Shown here piece after piece: positions 52,597 to 62,365 of a DNA stretch of 64,000 nucleotides (its first letter is position 1; each line of letters starts with the position of its first letter). Below the pieces are notes generated by a model. The model was given only the letters and a program-made list of their open reading frames with translations, made no database searches and was not told the DNA's origin. This DNA is from Lasiosphaeris hirsuta (lineage: Eukaryota > Ascomycota > Sordariomycetes > Sordariales > Lasiosphaeriaceae): NCBI GenBank assembly GCA_030549175.1, contig JAUKUA010000003.1, positions 186,001 to 250,000 of the forward strand, written 5' to 3'. The position numbers were made by a program, and so were the translations under genes.

Positions 52597-54210
52597 CTAC
52601 AAAACTTCAATACAATCTTCGATATCCCCTGAATCTTCTACTTCTTCCGTATCTTCCGACTCCTCTGTAGGACGTCCCACAGCTCTCTGAGCCTTACGAA
52701 TAGTCTGGATATTCGCAAAGGTAGTATTTGGATCTTCCTCGACCTTCTTCCTCTTCCGGGCCCTCATCTCTTCAAGACAGTACTCTAGACTCTCGATCTT
52801 TCGTTTGCTGATAGCCAGTTCAAAGGCCTGTTCATCCAAAGCCTTACCAACCTTCCTAAGGAAGAGCCTGTCCCTTAGCATTACCTTAATGATACGTACA
52901 AACTCCCTCGCCTACGCCACGTAATCGTACACCTTTCTAGGAGTCCTCTATTGTACCTAATCATCTCCATAATCCTCCAGAATTGGTATACGAAGCGTGC
53001 GGACCTCTGGAGTAACTTATATAGTCCCAGGAGCACATGAGACGTTAGAATTTTTAAGGAGGAGTAGACTTATCAGGGGCTTCCTTACATTCAAGGGCCA
53101 GAGGCCAGATACTAGCCATCCAGACCTGGCATTACTCTGAGTAATTGTTTTTATACGTGAAATCTGGTAACACTCCAGAAAGGCACGTTTTCCAGTAACA
53201 GATAAGTCGTCAAAGGCATTGGCGAGAAGATCTTCGAGCCGTTTACGATAAGTACGCTTCAGAGGGCTAAATACAGCCAAATCCAAAGGCTAGAGGACGT
53301 AGGAGGTATAGGGAGGCAGATAAATGATATGGATGTTGTTTGTGAATACCTCCCACATATAATCAACGGTTGTATGGCTGCCGTGGCCGTCAATAATGAG
53401 GAGTCGTTTCTCGGAGGGGTCGGCCGGTTTAGTTAAGGGTATGAACATATATTAGCTATTTAAGGCTTGTCTCGTCGGTAATCTACCCATTTTCAGTTGC
53501 TGTGAAGTACTAGTCCTTGAATGGCTTCATATCTGAAGGAAACCACTGTTGTTACATACTTTTCCCCTTAAAAATAAACAGGGAGGGGAGGCAACGGCCG
53601 GTCGCCGAGATATACTCCACAAAAGTAGTCCACGTACGGGTTTTAGGCTGTTTCTTCTGAAGTACCTTAAAGGTACGGCTTCCAACAACAAGGCCATTAG
53701 TCCCCCTACCTTCTATAATACCAGACTCGTCCTTATTCCAACGATTCTTTAGCTTGATCACTTTGATAGCTAGTATCTAGAAGTGGTTAAACTAAGGCCG
53801 AATTGTTAACTCCGTGGCGTTGTTAATGCGAGTAAAATCGACCCTCTTGGCTCTCTGGGTCTTTAAAACTGGATTGCGGTTGATAAAGGCGCGGTACCAC
53901 CCCCTTCCAAGTCGTCGAGGGTCCCCCCTTTCAGCCAGGATGCGGCGTGCAAGCTCTCTGATCTGTGCATGTGTAGGGGGGACCCCTAAGGCTTGTTGAA
54001 GAAGAATCCAGTTGGCCAAACGTTCCTCCTGGGCCTGCGTAAGCCTTTGTTCGTCTTGATGAGTAACCTTTCGAGGTAGTAAGCCATGGAGACGGTTGTA
54101 AAGGGTGGAAGGTGGAATGTTCCACTTACGCGCGACCTTGCGCAGTCGACACGTTCTGACGGCTTCTTCGCAAGCCTTGCGGAGGTCTTCTTCGTATATT
54201 GAATCTCCAT
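52597..54210 (-). pseudogene. Fot1/pogo-like transposase, multiply interrupted
   Basis: On the minus strand, the start near 54210 (MEIQYTKKTSARLAKKPSER) leads into an HTH and CENP-B-type DNA-binding region: VPPTHAQIRELARRILAERG, then RFINRNP-like text (WYRAFINRNPVLKTQRAKRV). The DDE_1 domain follows: NRWNKDESGIIEGRGTNGLV, WTTFVEYISATGRCLPSLFI, FKGKSM. More pieces follow to the acidic end at 52597 (TEEVEDSGDIEDCIEVL). Stops and frame changes separate the pieces (53761-53552, 53286-53017, 52881-52597). The final Lys/Arg-rich coil (MRARKRKKVEEDPNTTFANI) is typical of Fot1 C-termini. It cannot be active. Confidence 0.8.
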
Positions 54211-54288
54211 TGAAAGAGGAAAGGAATGATGAAAAGATGAAGAAAATTGGAAAAGAATTGGTTGAGTTATGAGCTTTTAATATTGAGG

Positions 54289-54357
54289 GTTGGTTGTGGC
54301 CCCTGCTTTTACAGAATGTTCTAGAGCAGTGCCGTTCCGTTACCCCCCCGCCTAACT
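54289..54357 (-). repeat. Right terminal inverted repeat of the pogo/Fot1 element
   Basis: Read on the minus strand it starts AGTTAGGCGGGGGGGTAAC and runs to CCACAACCAAC, parallel to the left repeat. Confidence 0.85.
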
Positions 54358-54382
54358 TACCATTATACCACAGAATCGTTTG

Positions 54383-55300
54383 TTAAAAAGAATGGCTATT
54401 ATACTGGAATCACAGGTCCAGAGCCGACCTCTTGTTGGCTCTTAGGGGGCGTGTCAGAATGAAAGGGATTCAGTGAGCCTGAGCCACCGTGGTGACGAAG
54501 CCAGAATCCTACAGAGAAGTCTATAAAGGAAGGGGTTCTAGCTTGCAGCCAGAGGCTCTTGCAGACCGCGTTGTTCCAATTTGCTGCTTGTCGAGATTGT
54601 TTGCACCGCTTACGCCTATCATTTCCGTGTTGCACACCCTTGACTCGTGCTTTCATCGTGACTTCATGCGCCATGCGGCGGCGCGAGGGTTCGGAGAGGT
54701 CGATGTTTCCACGGAGCGGGCCTGGTTGGGAAGGGTGTTTATCTTGATGAGTCGGGAGCATGGGCGGATGGGGTTTACCTTGGAGAACTGGACCGATGAC
54801 ACGAGACGAGATTGTACCTATCAACTGCAATTACCACTGTTGCAATTGTAGTGCGATCCAACGGCTCGCTTGCTGCCCGTACCGCCCATGACGGATTGGT
54901 TGATGGCTCGATGTCCCGCAGACGCCTTGGAGGGAAAGATGCGGGCGCGCCCGGACAGGCACCAATCTCGACAAGTCCGCCCTACTCGAGGTTGCCCGTT
55001 GTGGGCGCGCGGTCCCGCGCGTCTTGCGCGTTCTTGCCATTTTTTCCTTAGAGACGGGCGGACTTTTTGTACCAGCAAGTACCAAAGATTAACCTAATGG
55101 GAGAAACGAGGGAAAAGAGGGGGAAAATGTCAATGTCGAAGTCGACAACACCTCGAGCCCATCCTTATATAGGTAAGTGACGAACGGCTTGACGATGAGA
55201 AGATGCATTTCCCAGGGGAATCTCCATGCAGCGAGACCAGTGGTATACAGCTTTTAGTTAGATACTTGAGAAAACCAGAGGCAACTAACACCTGGACAGG
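54383..55300. other. No supported gene
   Basis: An open plus frame at 54489-54851 has some protein-like text but no recognised domain. GC-rich strings at 54940-55030 contain inverted CGCGCCC/GGGCGCG motifs. Confidence 0.35.
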
Positions 55301-55474
55301 TTCAAGTCCCCAAGACTTCAAAAGCATTTACCTCGTCGACGGGCTTCCCGGCCTATTCGCCTTCCCCGGGAGACTAGGAGGCATTCCGGGCCATTCGCCT
55401 TCCCCAGGAGACCAGGAGGCATTCCGGCATTAGGAGGGCTTTCTCGTACGCATTTTCCCGCCATCATCGCGGGC

Positions 55475-56168
55475 TTGGCCCTTTGCAAAAAGGGAGAAAA
55501 AGGAGACCCAGATCCGCAGGGACTCCAAGGGAAGACTGGGGAGAATGGGAAGACTGGGGAGACGGGGAAGACTGGGGAGAGGGGAGAGAAGGGGGTGCCT
55601 GGTGACACTTCTGTCGCCAAAGACGTCGTCCGCACTGCCGAAGCAGCTGCCCGCATCGCTGAGACCGGCGAGCGCACGGCTGCGGACAACGAGCGCACGG
55701 CTGAGGCCCATACCCGCGCCGCTGAGGCCAATGCCCGTGCCGTAAGTGCTTTTCGGAGCTGTTTCTTCCCGTTTTGTCAAGTCCTGCTGTCTCGGGAGCG
55801 AATACTCTCTTTTGAGCTCCCAAGACACAAAGAAATTTTCCAATCAGGTGAATAAACGCTGATATATGCCACAGGCCGAGTCCGCTGAGCGCACGGCTGC
55901 GGCCCACGCCCGCGCAGCCGAGGCCAACGCCGATGCCGCCGAGTCCCGCGCCCGCATGGACGAGGCCAACCGCGCCATCGCCGAGAACAACTTCGCCACT
56001 TCCGAGGCCAGCCGCGCCGCCAACGAAGCCCTCCTCGCCCGGGTCTTGGCCCTCCCTCCGGCTCCTCCTCATCTGCCGGCGCCACCTCCCGCCCTGGCTG
56101 CCCTCCCTGGGTACGCCCGCCAGACCGAGGCCTCGTCCGCCCGTCGCCGCCTCGCCAACAGCGAGTAG
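55475..56168 (+). CDS. Collagen-like Gly-X-Y segment fused to Ala-rich coiled coil (5' end open)
   Basis: The frame contains a short collagen-like tract (GEKGDPDPQGLQGKTGENGK, then TGETGKTGERGEKGVPGD). It is followed by repeats of the type TAEAAARIAETGERTAADNE and RTAEAHTRAAEANARA. A 133-nt intron (55742-55874, GTAAGT donor, CACAG acceptor) joins in phase to AESAERTAAAHARAAEANAD and a Pro/Ala end (LPPAPPHLPAPPPALAALPG). The 7-residue pattern suggests a coiled coil after the collagen-like stem, as in some fungal and viral-type structural proteins, but the role is unknown. No ATG is found before the collagen tract. The frame is open back to about 55290, so an upstream exon is missing or lost. 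Confidence 0.6.
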
Positions 56169-56179
56169 GCCGCTACAGT

Positions 56180-56224
56180 GGGCCTCACCACTATAAAAAA
56201 GGATATAAGTAGACCACACCACTA
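56180..56224 (+). repeat. Short tandem duplication
   Basis: CACCACTATAAAA-type text followed by GGA occurs twice (about 56186-56205 and 56216-56233), separated by ATATAAGTAGACC. Confidence 0.6.
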
Positions 56225-56428
56225 TAAAAGAAGGAAACCCCCTTGGATCTGACGTGCCTAGTGGACCCGAATGGGTGGGCGGCATGATCGCCACAGTTGT
56301 ATTTCTGAAGCTCTTTGGTTTGTGTCCACTCGCAACTATTGCAGTGGTTGTCCTTGCACTGTTGGTTATCTGGCAGGGATCCGGAATCATACCGGGGAGT
56401 CAGCGGATGGAAAATCCGACCCTGTTCT
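56225..56428 (+). pseudogene. Membrane-segment coding fragment
   Basis: The plus frame reads GSDVPSGPEWVGGMIATVVF, then two adjacent hydrophobic stretches (LFGLCPLATIAVVVLALLVI) and WQGSGIIPGSQRMENPTLF before TGA. The 5' end runs into a tandem repeat with stops. Coding-like text resumes in other frames at 56560-56650 (TPLYQRVVTIIQDINHVWWE, RAMTFFSTNRR), suggesting one decayed membrane-protein gene over 56.2-57.2 kb. Confidence 0.4.
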
Positions 56429-57290
56429 GACATCCGCGGTAACCCCAGCCTGGCACTGGGGCTCTACCAAGGGGGAGGACAGCAAAGTCATACTTTATGC
56501 CTCCGCGTTGGAGCTGTCTGGGAACTTCATCGACTTCAAACGATGATGCAGAGTAGAGACGCAACGGGCGACACCCCTCTATCAGCGGGTAGTCACCATC
56601 ATTCAAGATATCAACCATGTCTGGTGGGAGCGGGCCATGACATTCTTCTCAACGAATCGGCGAGTCGGGAGCACATGGTGGCTTAAGACAACCCATTCAA
56701 GAAATTCTTCTCGAACAACCAACACGGCGAGGTGGAGCAGGATGTGGCAGTTCAAGGCACCTCTTTTCGGAGACCCTTCTCAACGAATCGGGATGGCGAG
56801 TGGGAGCAATCGACAATGCGGGTCGATCCAGGACACAGTGCGGCGGTCGAATGTCTCAGCTCTGACATGCACGTCGGCGATGGGAGCATTGGAGCCCAGC
56901 AGCGACAACATCATCTTTGGCACCAACCACGAGTCCCAGGACCACCTCTGCAGGCTTCATGTCCCTAGCTTCCGACGCAGCCCCATGATGACAGCCCTCT
57001 CCAACCAGAACCCTCTCGGTGGCGATGTCGACCATAAACTTTACAGTCAACCCGGTGGCCGTGGGGCCTACCGGAGATGGTTGTGGCATGGCGCTCCAAG
57101 TAGGCGACATTCATCCGCACCGATGCTTTGAGGCGCCACTTTAACTCGTCTGACACACGCCCGACACATCGCGGCCTCCCGAGGTCCTTAACCCGCGTGA
57201 GCTAGCTGGTACCATGGCTTCCATGGACTGAAGTAACGGCCGGAACCGCAGCCATAGAGCGACGATTTACTTTGTGGATGACGGCTCTAC

Positions 57291-58088
57291 ATGTACCGAA
57301 ACCTTGTATCTGCCGAGGCACAATTGGTTGGATATAAAAGACGATGTCGACGGGAAAGCTACGCAGCAATTCCTGATACACCATTCATCGACATGTCTAC
57401 CGCCCTGGAAAGGATCAAGACCGCGATGTCATGGACAGGCAGTAACCGTGACGAAAGAGGGAGACCTTCCCCCGTCGCCCCATTACACGGAGTGTTAGAG
57501 CCACACCCACCTAGCCGCTCTGCTGAAACCGGGGGTTGGCGATTGCCCAAACTCGATGAGGTTACGAAGGCCTGGAAATCTTACCCACATCAAAAGGGCC
57601 GGCATGAAGTCGACGCTCCCACCACGGAGGAGCTGGCGGCTGATCTTACCAGGCCTTTCGGTCCATTAACGGGGCGTAGATTCTCCTTCACCCGCTTCAG
57701 AATCGAGCGCGGATACCGGACTTTAACCATGCGACAACAAGATGTACTGGCGACTTATATTGGGCCTAACCACACAGCTACGCCTCTTACCCTGTACGAA
57801 ATCGGGCATACCCTCTCGCATACCGACCCCATCTACAGACACCTTAGGTGGGCCCAGGAATATCCCTTCCTGGTCCCGAACATGGCTAGATTTGGTGTTG
57901 ATCCAACCTTCTCGCTTCCCATGAATGCTTTAGCCTATGAGACTGCCCCCTTACAACCGGGACAGGTCGACATGCATAAACGGCTTCGGTGCGCACTGTT
58001 ACACGAAGCTGACTACGATTGCCTCGACAGCGTCGCATTCGCAGCACTGTACGTACTGGTTCCCTTTTTTCCAGCACGTAAACACTGA
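57291..58088 (+). CDS. Hypothetical protein, 265 aa
   Basis: An ATG-initiated plus-strand frame; an internal ATG at 57393 (MSTALERIKTAMSWTGSNRD) is an equally good start. The C-terminal 180 residues are protein-like: WRLPKLDEVTKAWKSYPHQK, RPFGPLTGRRFSFTRFRIER, GYRTLTMRQQDVLATYIGPN, YRHLRWAQEYPFLVPNMARF. No domain is recognised. The last 15 residues (ALYVLVPFFPARKH) may be read-through of a GTACGT donor at 58049, in which case the gene continues downstream: text at 58152-58430 (VGPREGFWYSLHGNVSATAI) is plausible next-exon material. Confidence 0.5.
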   Translation: MYRNLVSAEAQLVGYKRRCRRESYAAIPDTPFIDMSTALERIKTAMSWTGSNRDERGRPSPVAPLHGVLEPHPPSRSAETGGWRLPKLDEVTKAWKSYPHQKGRHEVDAPTTEELAADLTRPFGPLTGRRFSFTRFRIERGYRTLTMRQQDVLATYIGPNHTATPLTLYEIGHTLSHTDPIYRHLRWAQEYPFLVPNMARFGVDPTFSLPMNALAYETAPLQPGQVDMHKRLRCALLHEADYDCLDSVAFAALYVLVPFFPARKH

Positions 58089-58564
58089 CGACATGCTGCA
58101 GAAGGTACTGCCCACATTGCTATACCGACTATGCAATCAACATAGTGCCTGATGTTGCTCCAGGTCGGTCCAAGGGAAGGCTTCTGGTATTCACTACATG
58201 GAAATGTCTCGGCGACGGCGATTCGGACACTAGGTGTTGAAAAACACATCAGAAATCGGAACCACCAAACCGGTGGTACGGGTTTGGGCATGCGATGTGG
58301 ACCTTTGAATGGAGTGACGATCATTGCCCAGCCATGCACAAGATCAACGCGAAGGAAATACAACACCGCGTTGCTTCGGTTCGTGAGAGTCAAAGAGTTG
58401 AAGGCCCACCTCGGTATACCGATGTGGTAGAGCCCGGTTCGAGGGTCGTTGATATGGAGAAGGGGGAATAGATGTATGGAACAACACCGTGTCTAGCGTC
58501 AAAATATATTCGGATTCGTCCACCTTTTCGCCTCTTCCTTCCCAAATCTCCCTTCCCGCCATCC

Positions 58565-59195
58565 CACAGGATCACATCACACCACCATACTCACCTCCAT
58601 CGCCAAAGTCGTCGCCATCACCCTTGGCATCCCCATCACACTCACCACCGCATACCTCCTCTATCTCCACCGCAAAGTCTCTCCTCACGTCATTACAGAA
58701 ACCAACCACCACCAATCCCCCTCTGACAAAACCCTCGCCAACGTACGCAAGCCCACCTGCATGCCCTTGGATGTCGCGAAAGACGACTCAAAATGGATCC
58801 TCGCCTACGAGCGAGTAGCATCTCGACCGATACCACTGTCGCATCTTGAAACGTCGCCGCTCTCAGCCGTGCTGACTCGGTACATCCGAGCGACCATGAC
58901 GGCGTTTGGAAACACGCCGCAGGTTTTTCTGTTGAGGAGAATGATGCCTAGAGATGATGCCGTCACCGCTGAGACTTTCAGCCAGTAGCGGATCCAATCT
59001 TTGGGTTTTGAGGCCGGGGATCGTGTCCATGGTGTGTGGCGCGTTGCGTATCGGGGGTGTGTGAACTCGGGGGAAAGAGTGGAGCTGGCGATGGAAGCGT
59101 CGGCTGGGTATCGTGGGCCGGTTGTGGAGGGGGTCGTGGTTGTTGGAGTGGAGAGGGCAGACGAGAAGCATGTTGTTTATAAACGGACCATGTCC
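58565..59195 (+). pseudogene. Single-pass membrane protein with internal stop, truncated 3'
   Basis: The plus frame gives a membrane helix (SIAKVVAITLGIPITLTTAY) followed by LLYLHRKVSPHVITETNHHQ, then CMPLDVAKDDSKWILAYERV, TRYIRATMTAFGNTPQVFLL and AETFSQ. TAG at 58986-58988 interrupts, and the same frame goes on through RIQSLGFEAGDRVHGVWRVA, GERVELAMEASAGYRGPVVE and VVVGVERADEKHVVYKRTM. The layout matches a small fungal membrane protein family of unknown function. The family-like text ends at about 59195, where minus-strand ankyrin-gene sequence begins. The start codon is unclear; an acceptor CCCACAG at 58569 suggests an upstream exon. Confidence 0.6.
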
Positions 59196-60533
59196 AGGTC
59201 CCCTCGAACGCATGCCCCGCGTAGCGACCCGGGTCCTAGTTTTGAGCGCCAGTTCAGACGTGGCCCATTCGGCGTGCCGTGTTCGAACTCGGGCAAACGC
59301 CCTTGCAGAAGCTGAAGCATATCCGCCTGGCCGGTGCGCGCGGCGATGTACATAGGGGAGTGAAATAGGCCATCGCGCTTTGTAGGGTCCATGCTGCTAT
59401 CCTGGTCGAGAAGCTCCCTGGCCAAGGATGCATAGCCGAAGTACGTTGCCGCCGAGAGAGTACTGAGACCCAAGTTGTGTGGGCCCGTGTGCTCTTCCCC
59501 CAAGTATTCCCACCCCTCGCAGCCCGTTTTGCAGCCGTTAATAACAACCCAGCAGAGCTTTTCCAGCATTTCGTCGGTATCGCGGGCTGTATCATCCTGC
59601 GCCTGTGACTGTACCCGTCGATGATATCGAATAAGAGAGTCTAACACGCTTCGCATCTTGCCGGCCCACCAGAGGGCAGGTTCACTGCTCTTGCTACGGG
59701 CGCGACACCGGAAAACAAGGTAGTCGTGCCAGAGCACCGTCGCTCCGTTATGCTTGCGCAGGCCCCACCTTGCCTCCCTGAAATGATGTCCCCATTTCGC
59801 ATCATCTAACACCCTGGTGGGGAAGAGTGTTCGCTCGAAGGATGCGCGAAATGGCTCTAAGTCGGAATCGTGTCAGTTGCAGCAGAATTGGAGAGAAGGG
59901 TGGGACCCACTGCAAACGAGCTTCAAGCGGAGAGCTCTTCGAAGGCCGCGTGAAATGATGCAGTGGTGAATGATCAGGTCTACTGGGCGCCTTCTGGTGG
60001 CCATTTCCTGTACCTCAGGGTGTGAACCAGCATGGCAATCAGTGGAGTCTTGATCATGGCCACGACAACAGAGATGAAGGTTGGCGACAGGCGCATCATC
60101 GGTGCCCTTTCGCTTTCGCCGCTTACGGTTCTAAAAGGAGCTCTTCCTGCTCGCGAAGCAACTGACGGATGTCTTCTGGCACATCTTCATGCGTTCTCAG
60201 TGTATTGCCCTCTTTAGCCAAGTCAACAAGCTTCTCGAGGACCGTAGTTTCCAATTTGTGGTGTTTTTCAGTGGCTGGATCCCGCCGGCAACATAACCCC
60301 TTGTTAGTGCAGAAGGACCCATTGCATCGAAGGAGTTCATCCTCCTTCCAAACAGAACGCTGGCCGGAGCCTTCTTCCTGCTCGGCGAGTTTAGCCACGT
60401 GATGGAAATGCAGGTTTGCTAAAATTAGTGCCAACCAGATCTGCCCTGATTTGGGCCCCAGGGCATTATCCACCAAAGGGACCTTGAGCTGTCGTATCTC
60501 GGCAAGGATACTGAGGCAGCGGCCTTCAGTGAC
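59177..60533 (-). pseudogene. Ankyrin-type protein, truncated at both ends
   Basis: Three minus-strand exons join in phase: 60533-60127, 59993-59911 and 59856-59177 (introns 133 nt and 54 nt; the second has a CTGAC branch). Exon A encodes LKVPLVDNALGPKSGQIWLA, a Cys cluster (CNGSFCTNKGLCC) and EDVPEDIRQLLREQEELLLE. Exon B encodes RRPVDLIIHHCIISRGLRRA. Exon C encodes WGHHFREARWGLRKHNGATV and ankyrin-like text (LGLSTLSAATYFGYASLARE, SPMYIAARTGQADMLQLLQG). The last ankyrin stops at RGDLDMVRL, exactly where plus-strand pseudogene text begins. The 5' end at 60533 abuts LTR-like sequence. It is therefore a rearranged fragment. Confidence 0.65.
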
Positions 60534-60919
60534 CTGTCTCTATTAGTGTTGTTGCTCTAGGGAGCCAGCTTCGACTGCAGTCTCGTGACTCAACCCCCAT
60601 TGGGTGCCTCGGTCCTCCGACTCGCCCAATACGACTTGTCTTAACCCTACTCGGGTGCAGGCCGTAACAGTTACAGGGCACCTAGATAGGCACCAGGAGG
60701 CTAGAAATTAACGACCTCTAAAGCGTCCTTACGTAGAATTGGCTGCCTTTAGTTATCCCCATCTTTAACCTGTGTGGCCAATTTACTAATATATTCGTTG
60801 AGTGATGTTAACGCCTTTCACTTCTACGTGGTAACTAATATCGTTGGTGATACCTATGTGACAGTATCTTTGAGAAGCTTGTAGGTGGGTTTTGTAGTGT
60901 CTATACCGGCTTTTGGTAG
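60534..60919. other. LTR-like and unassigned sequence
   Basis: On the minus strand, TGTAACTGTTACGGCCTGC (about 60675 down) resembles an LTR start and runs to the 5' break of the ankyrin gene at about 60537. CAGGGCACCTAGATAGG (60675-60691) resembles the CAGGGCACCTAGAGAGG of the 45.7-kb block. No genes. Confidence 0.35.
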
Positions 60920-61530
60920 TTAGGGCGCACAGATAAGATCGGAACTTATTCTCAATAGCAGCTGAGGGAAACTGGAAAAAGCCAAGCGGAGCCTTTCAGG
61001 ATCCAGGGGAGGCAGCGCAGTAGGAGTACAGTCCCAGCAACCAGCTGTGGCGTAGCGCACGTCCCAGTGCCCGCAGTAAAACCAGTAGTCCTTGTCTTCC
61101 GTGATGAACGAAAAAGCCTTCATAACCCCTAATGCCTTGACCAACTGCATTTCTCCCCCTTGGCTCTTGCACTAGGTAGCCATTGAAAGATCGCGAGGGT
61201 GAGAAGGGTGACGATAGCCAAGGTTAAAACCTTACTGAAATCGGACAGATACAGTGGCGGCCAGGTTCAGTGTTAACAATTTCGTATGTGAAATATATCT
61301 AAGCGGAGCCATTTTTGGCTCCTCAATGCTAACGTACAGTGCGCCATATTTATACTGTGTCACAGTGTCCAGGCACCTTAGCAACCCAAAGTAGTACAGA
61401 TCCACGGGTATGTTATGGAGCATTTCGACTACAGCGTCAGCGCCTGTACTGTACTTTCTTCGGTATTTAACTACTTGCGCTGGTGCCCATAAACCGTTGT
61501 CATCTAACAATGAGAATGATATGGATTTCG
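60920..61530 (-). CDS. Hypothetical protein, partial, at least two exons
   Basis: Minus-strand exon 61530-61238 encodes LLDDNGLWAPAQVVKYRRKY, EMLHNIPVDLYYFGLLRCLD and KYGALYVSIEEPKMAPLRYI. A GTAAGG donor near 61237 and an acceptor GGGAG near 61155 join it in phase to MQLVKALGVMKAFSFITEDK and DYWFYCGHWDVRYATAGCWD. The frame then ends at 60920. There is no ATG start; an acceptor-like TACAGTAG precedes the first exon. I do not recognise the family. Confidence 0.45.
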
Positions 61531-61539
61531 TCTACTGTA

Positions 61540-62365
61540 CAGTAAAAGGCGAAATGGGTCTCGCGGATTGTTTCTTTTTTAAGGATGCGAGGTGAACTGT
61601 GGCTTGCGTGACTTGGCAAGATGCCACTTGTGATGTACGAAGCAAGTAACTCTTAACAAAACCAGCACTGTTAACTTTTACCTCCTCTCTTCCCCGCCAG
61701 AATCAGCGCTTTCGTGCTATTCCGTGTCAGCTACCGTGCGCGTTCGTTGCCCCATATCTTTTGGCTAGTACATGCAAGGAGAAACGCTAGACTGACGAAC
61801 GGTGAGGCTAGGGGGTATAAGACTTCAACCTGCCGAAGCAACAGAGCGGCAGAGCCTTAAAAAGTGACACAACGAGACTGGTAATAATACCATTTTATTT
61901 CACTAGCATCGCAATAGTCCAGGCCGCCTTGAACAAGCCTTACCAAATCGGCAACCCTTCTGTCAATGGGTTGGTAACCTCTATGCAGCTGTAGCGACGG
62001 AGGACAACCCCACCATCACGCGTCTGGTGTGAGGAGAGGTCTTTCCTTCCTCACACCACAAACGAACTAAATTGTTGGCCACAACTATCGTTCCCCAGTG
62101 CAGTGATTGTGCCTCCGGTCACAGTTCCTCTCAATCCTAGTGATAGGTAAAACCGTAGAGAAGACTCTCTACCTAGTGCAGGCGCTACTAGTTGCCATGA
62201 CGGCGTAAAACTATAGTTCAAATTGCAGAGAACTAGTACAGGCCGCTCTCTAAGCACCTGTAAGTCCACTTGTGTAGTGGACAAACTAGCTAGTAACCAG
62301 TACAACAAATAAAGCCCTATTTGAGAGGATAGGTCTAGTAAGCCTTCGAATTACTAGTAGGAATA
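61540..62365. other. Upstream region of the copia-type element
   Basis: No gene is seen. A perfect-looking inverted repeat GTGTGAGGA...TCCTCACAC lies at about 62027-62057. This interval should hold the 5' LTR and primer-binding site of the element whose gag starts at 62366, but I could not define LTR ends without the 3' copy. Confidence 0.4.

Larger units (their letters stand above)
52496..54357 (-). mobile_element. pogo/Fot1-type DNA transposon, complete ends, dead
   Basis: 69-bp terminal inverted repeats lie at 52496-52564 and 54289-54357 (outer end AGTTAGG, inner end CCACAACCAAC). They differ at about six positions and are flanked by a TA duplication (52494-52495 and 54358-54359). The 1862-bp interior encodes a minus-strand transposase with many stops. 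TA targeting, length and the DDE_1-type protein place it in the pogo/Fot1 group of Tc1-mariner elements. Confidence 0.85.
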
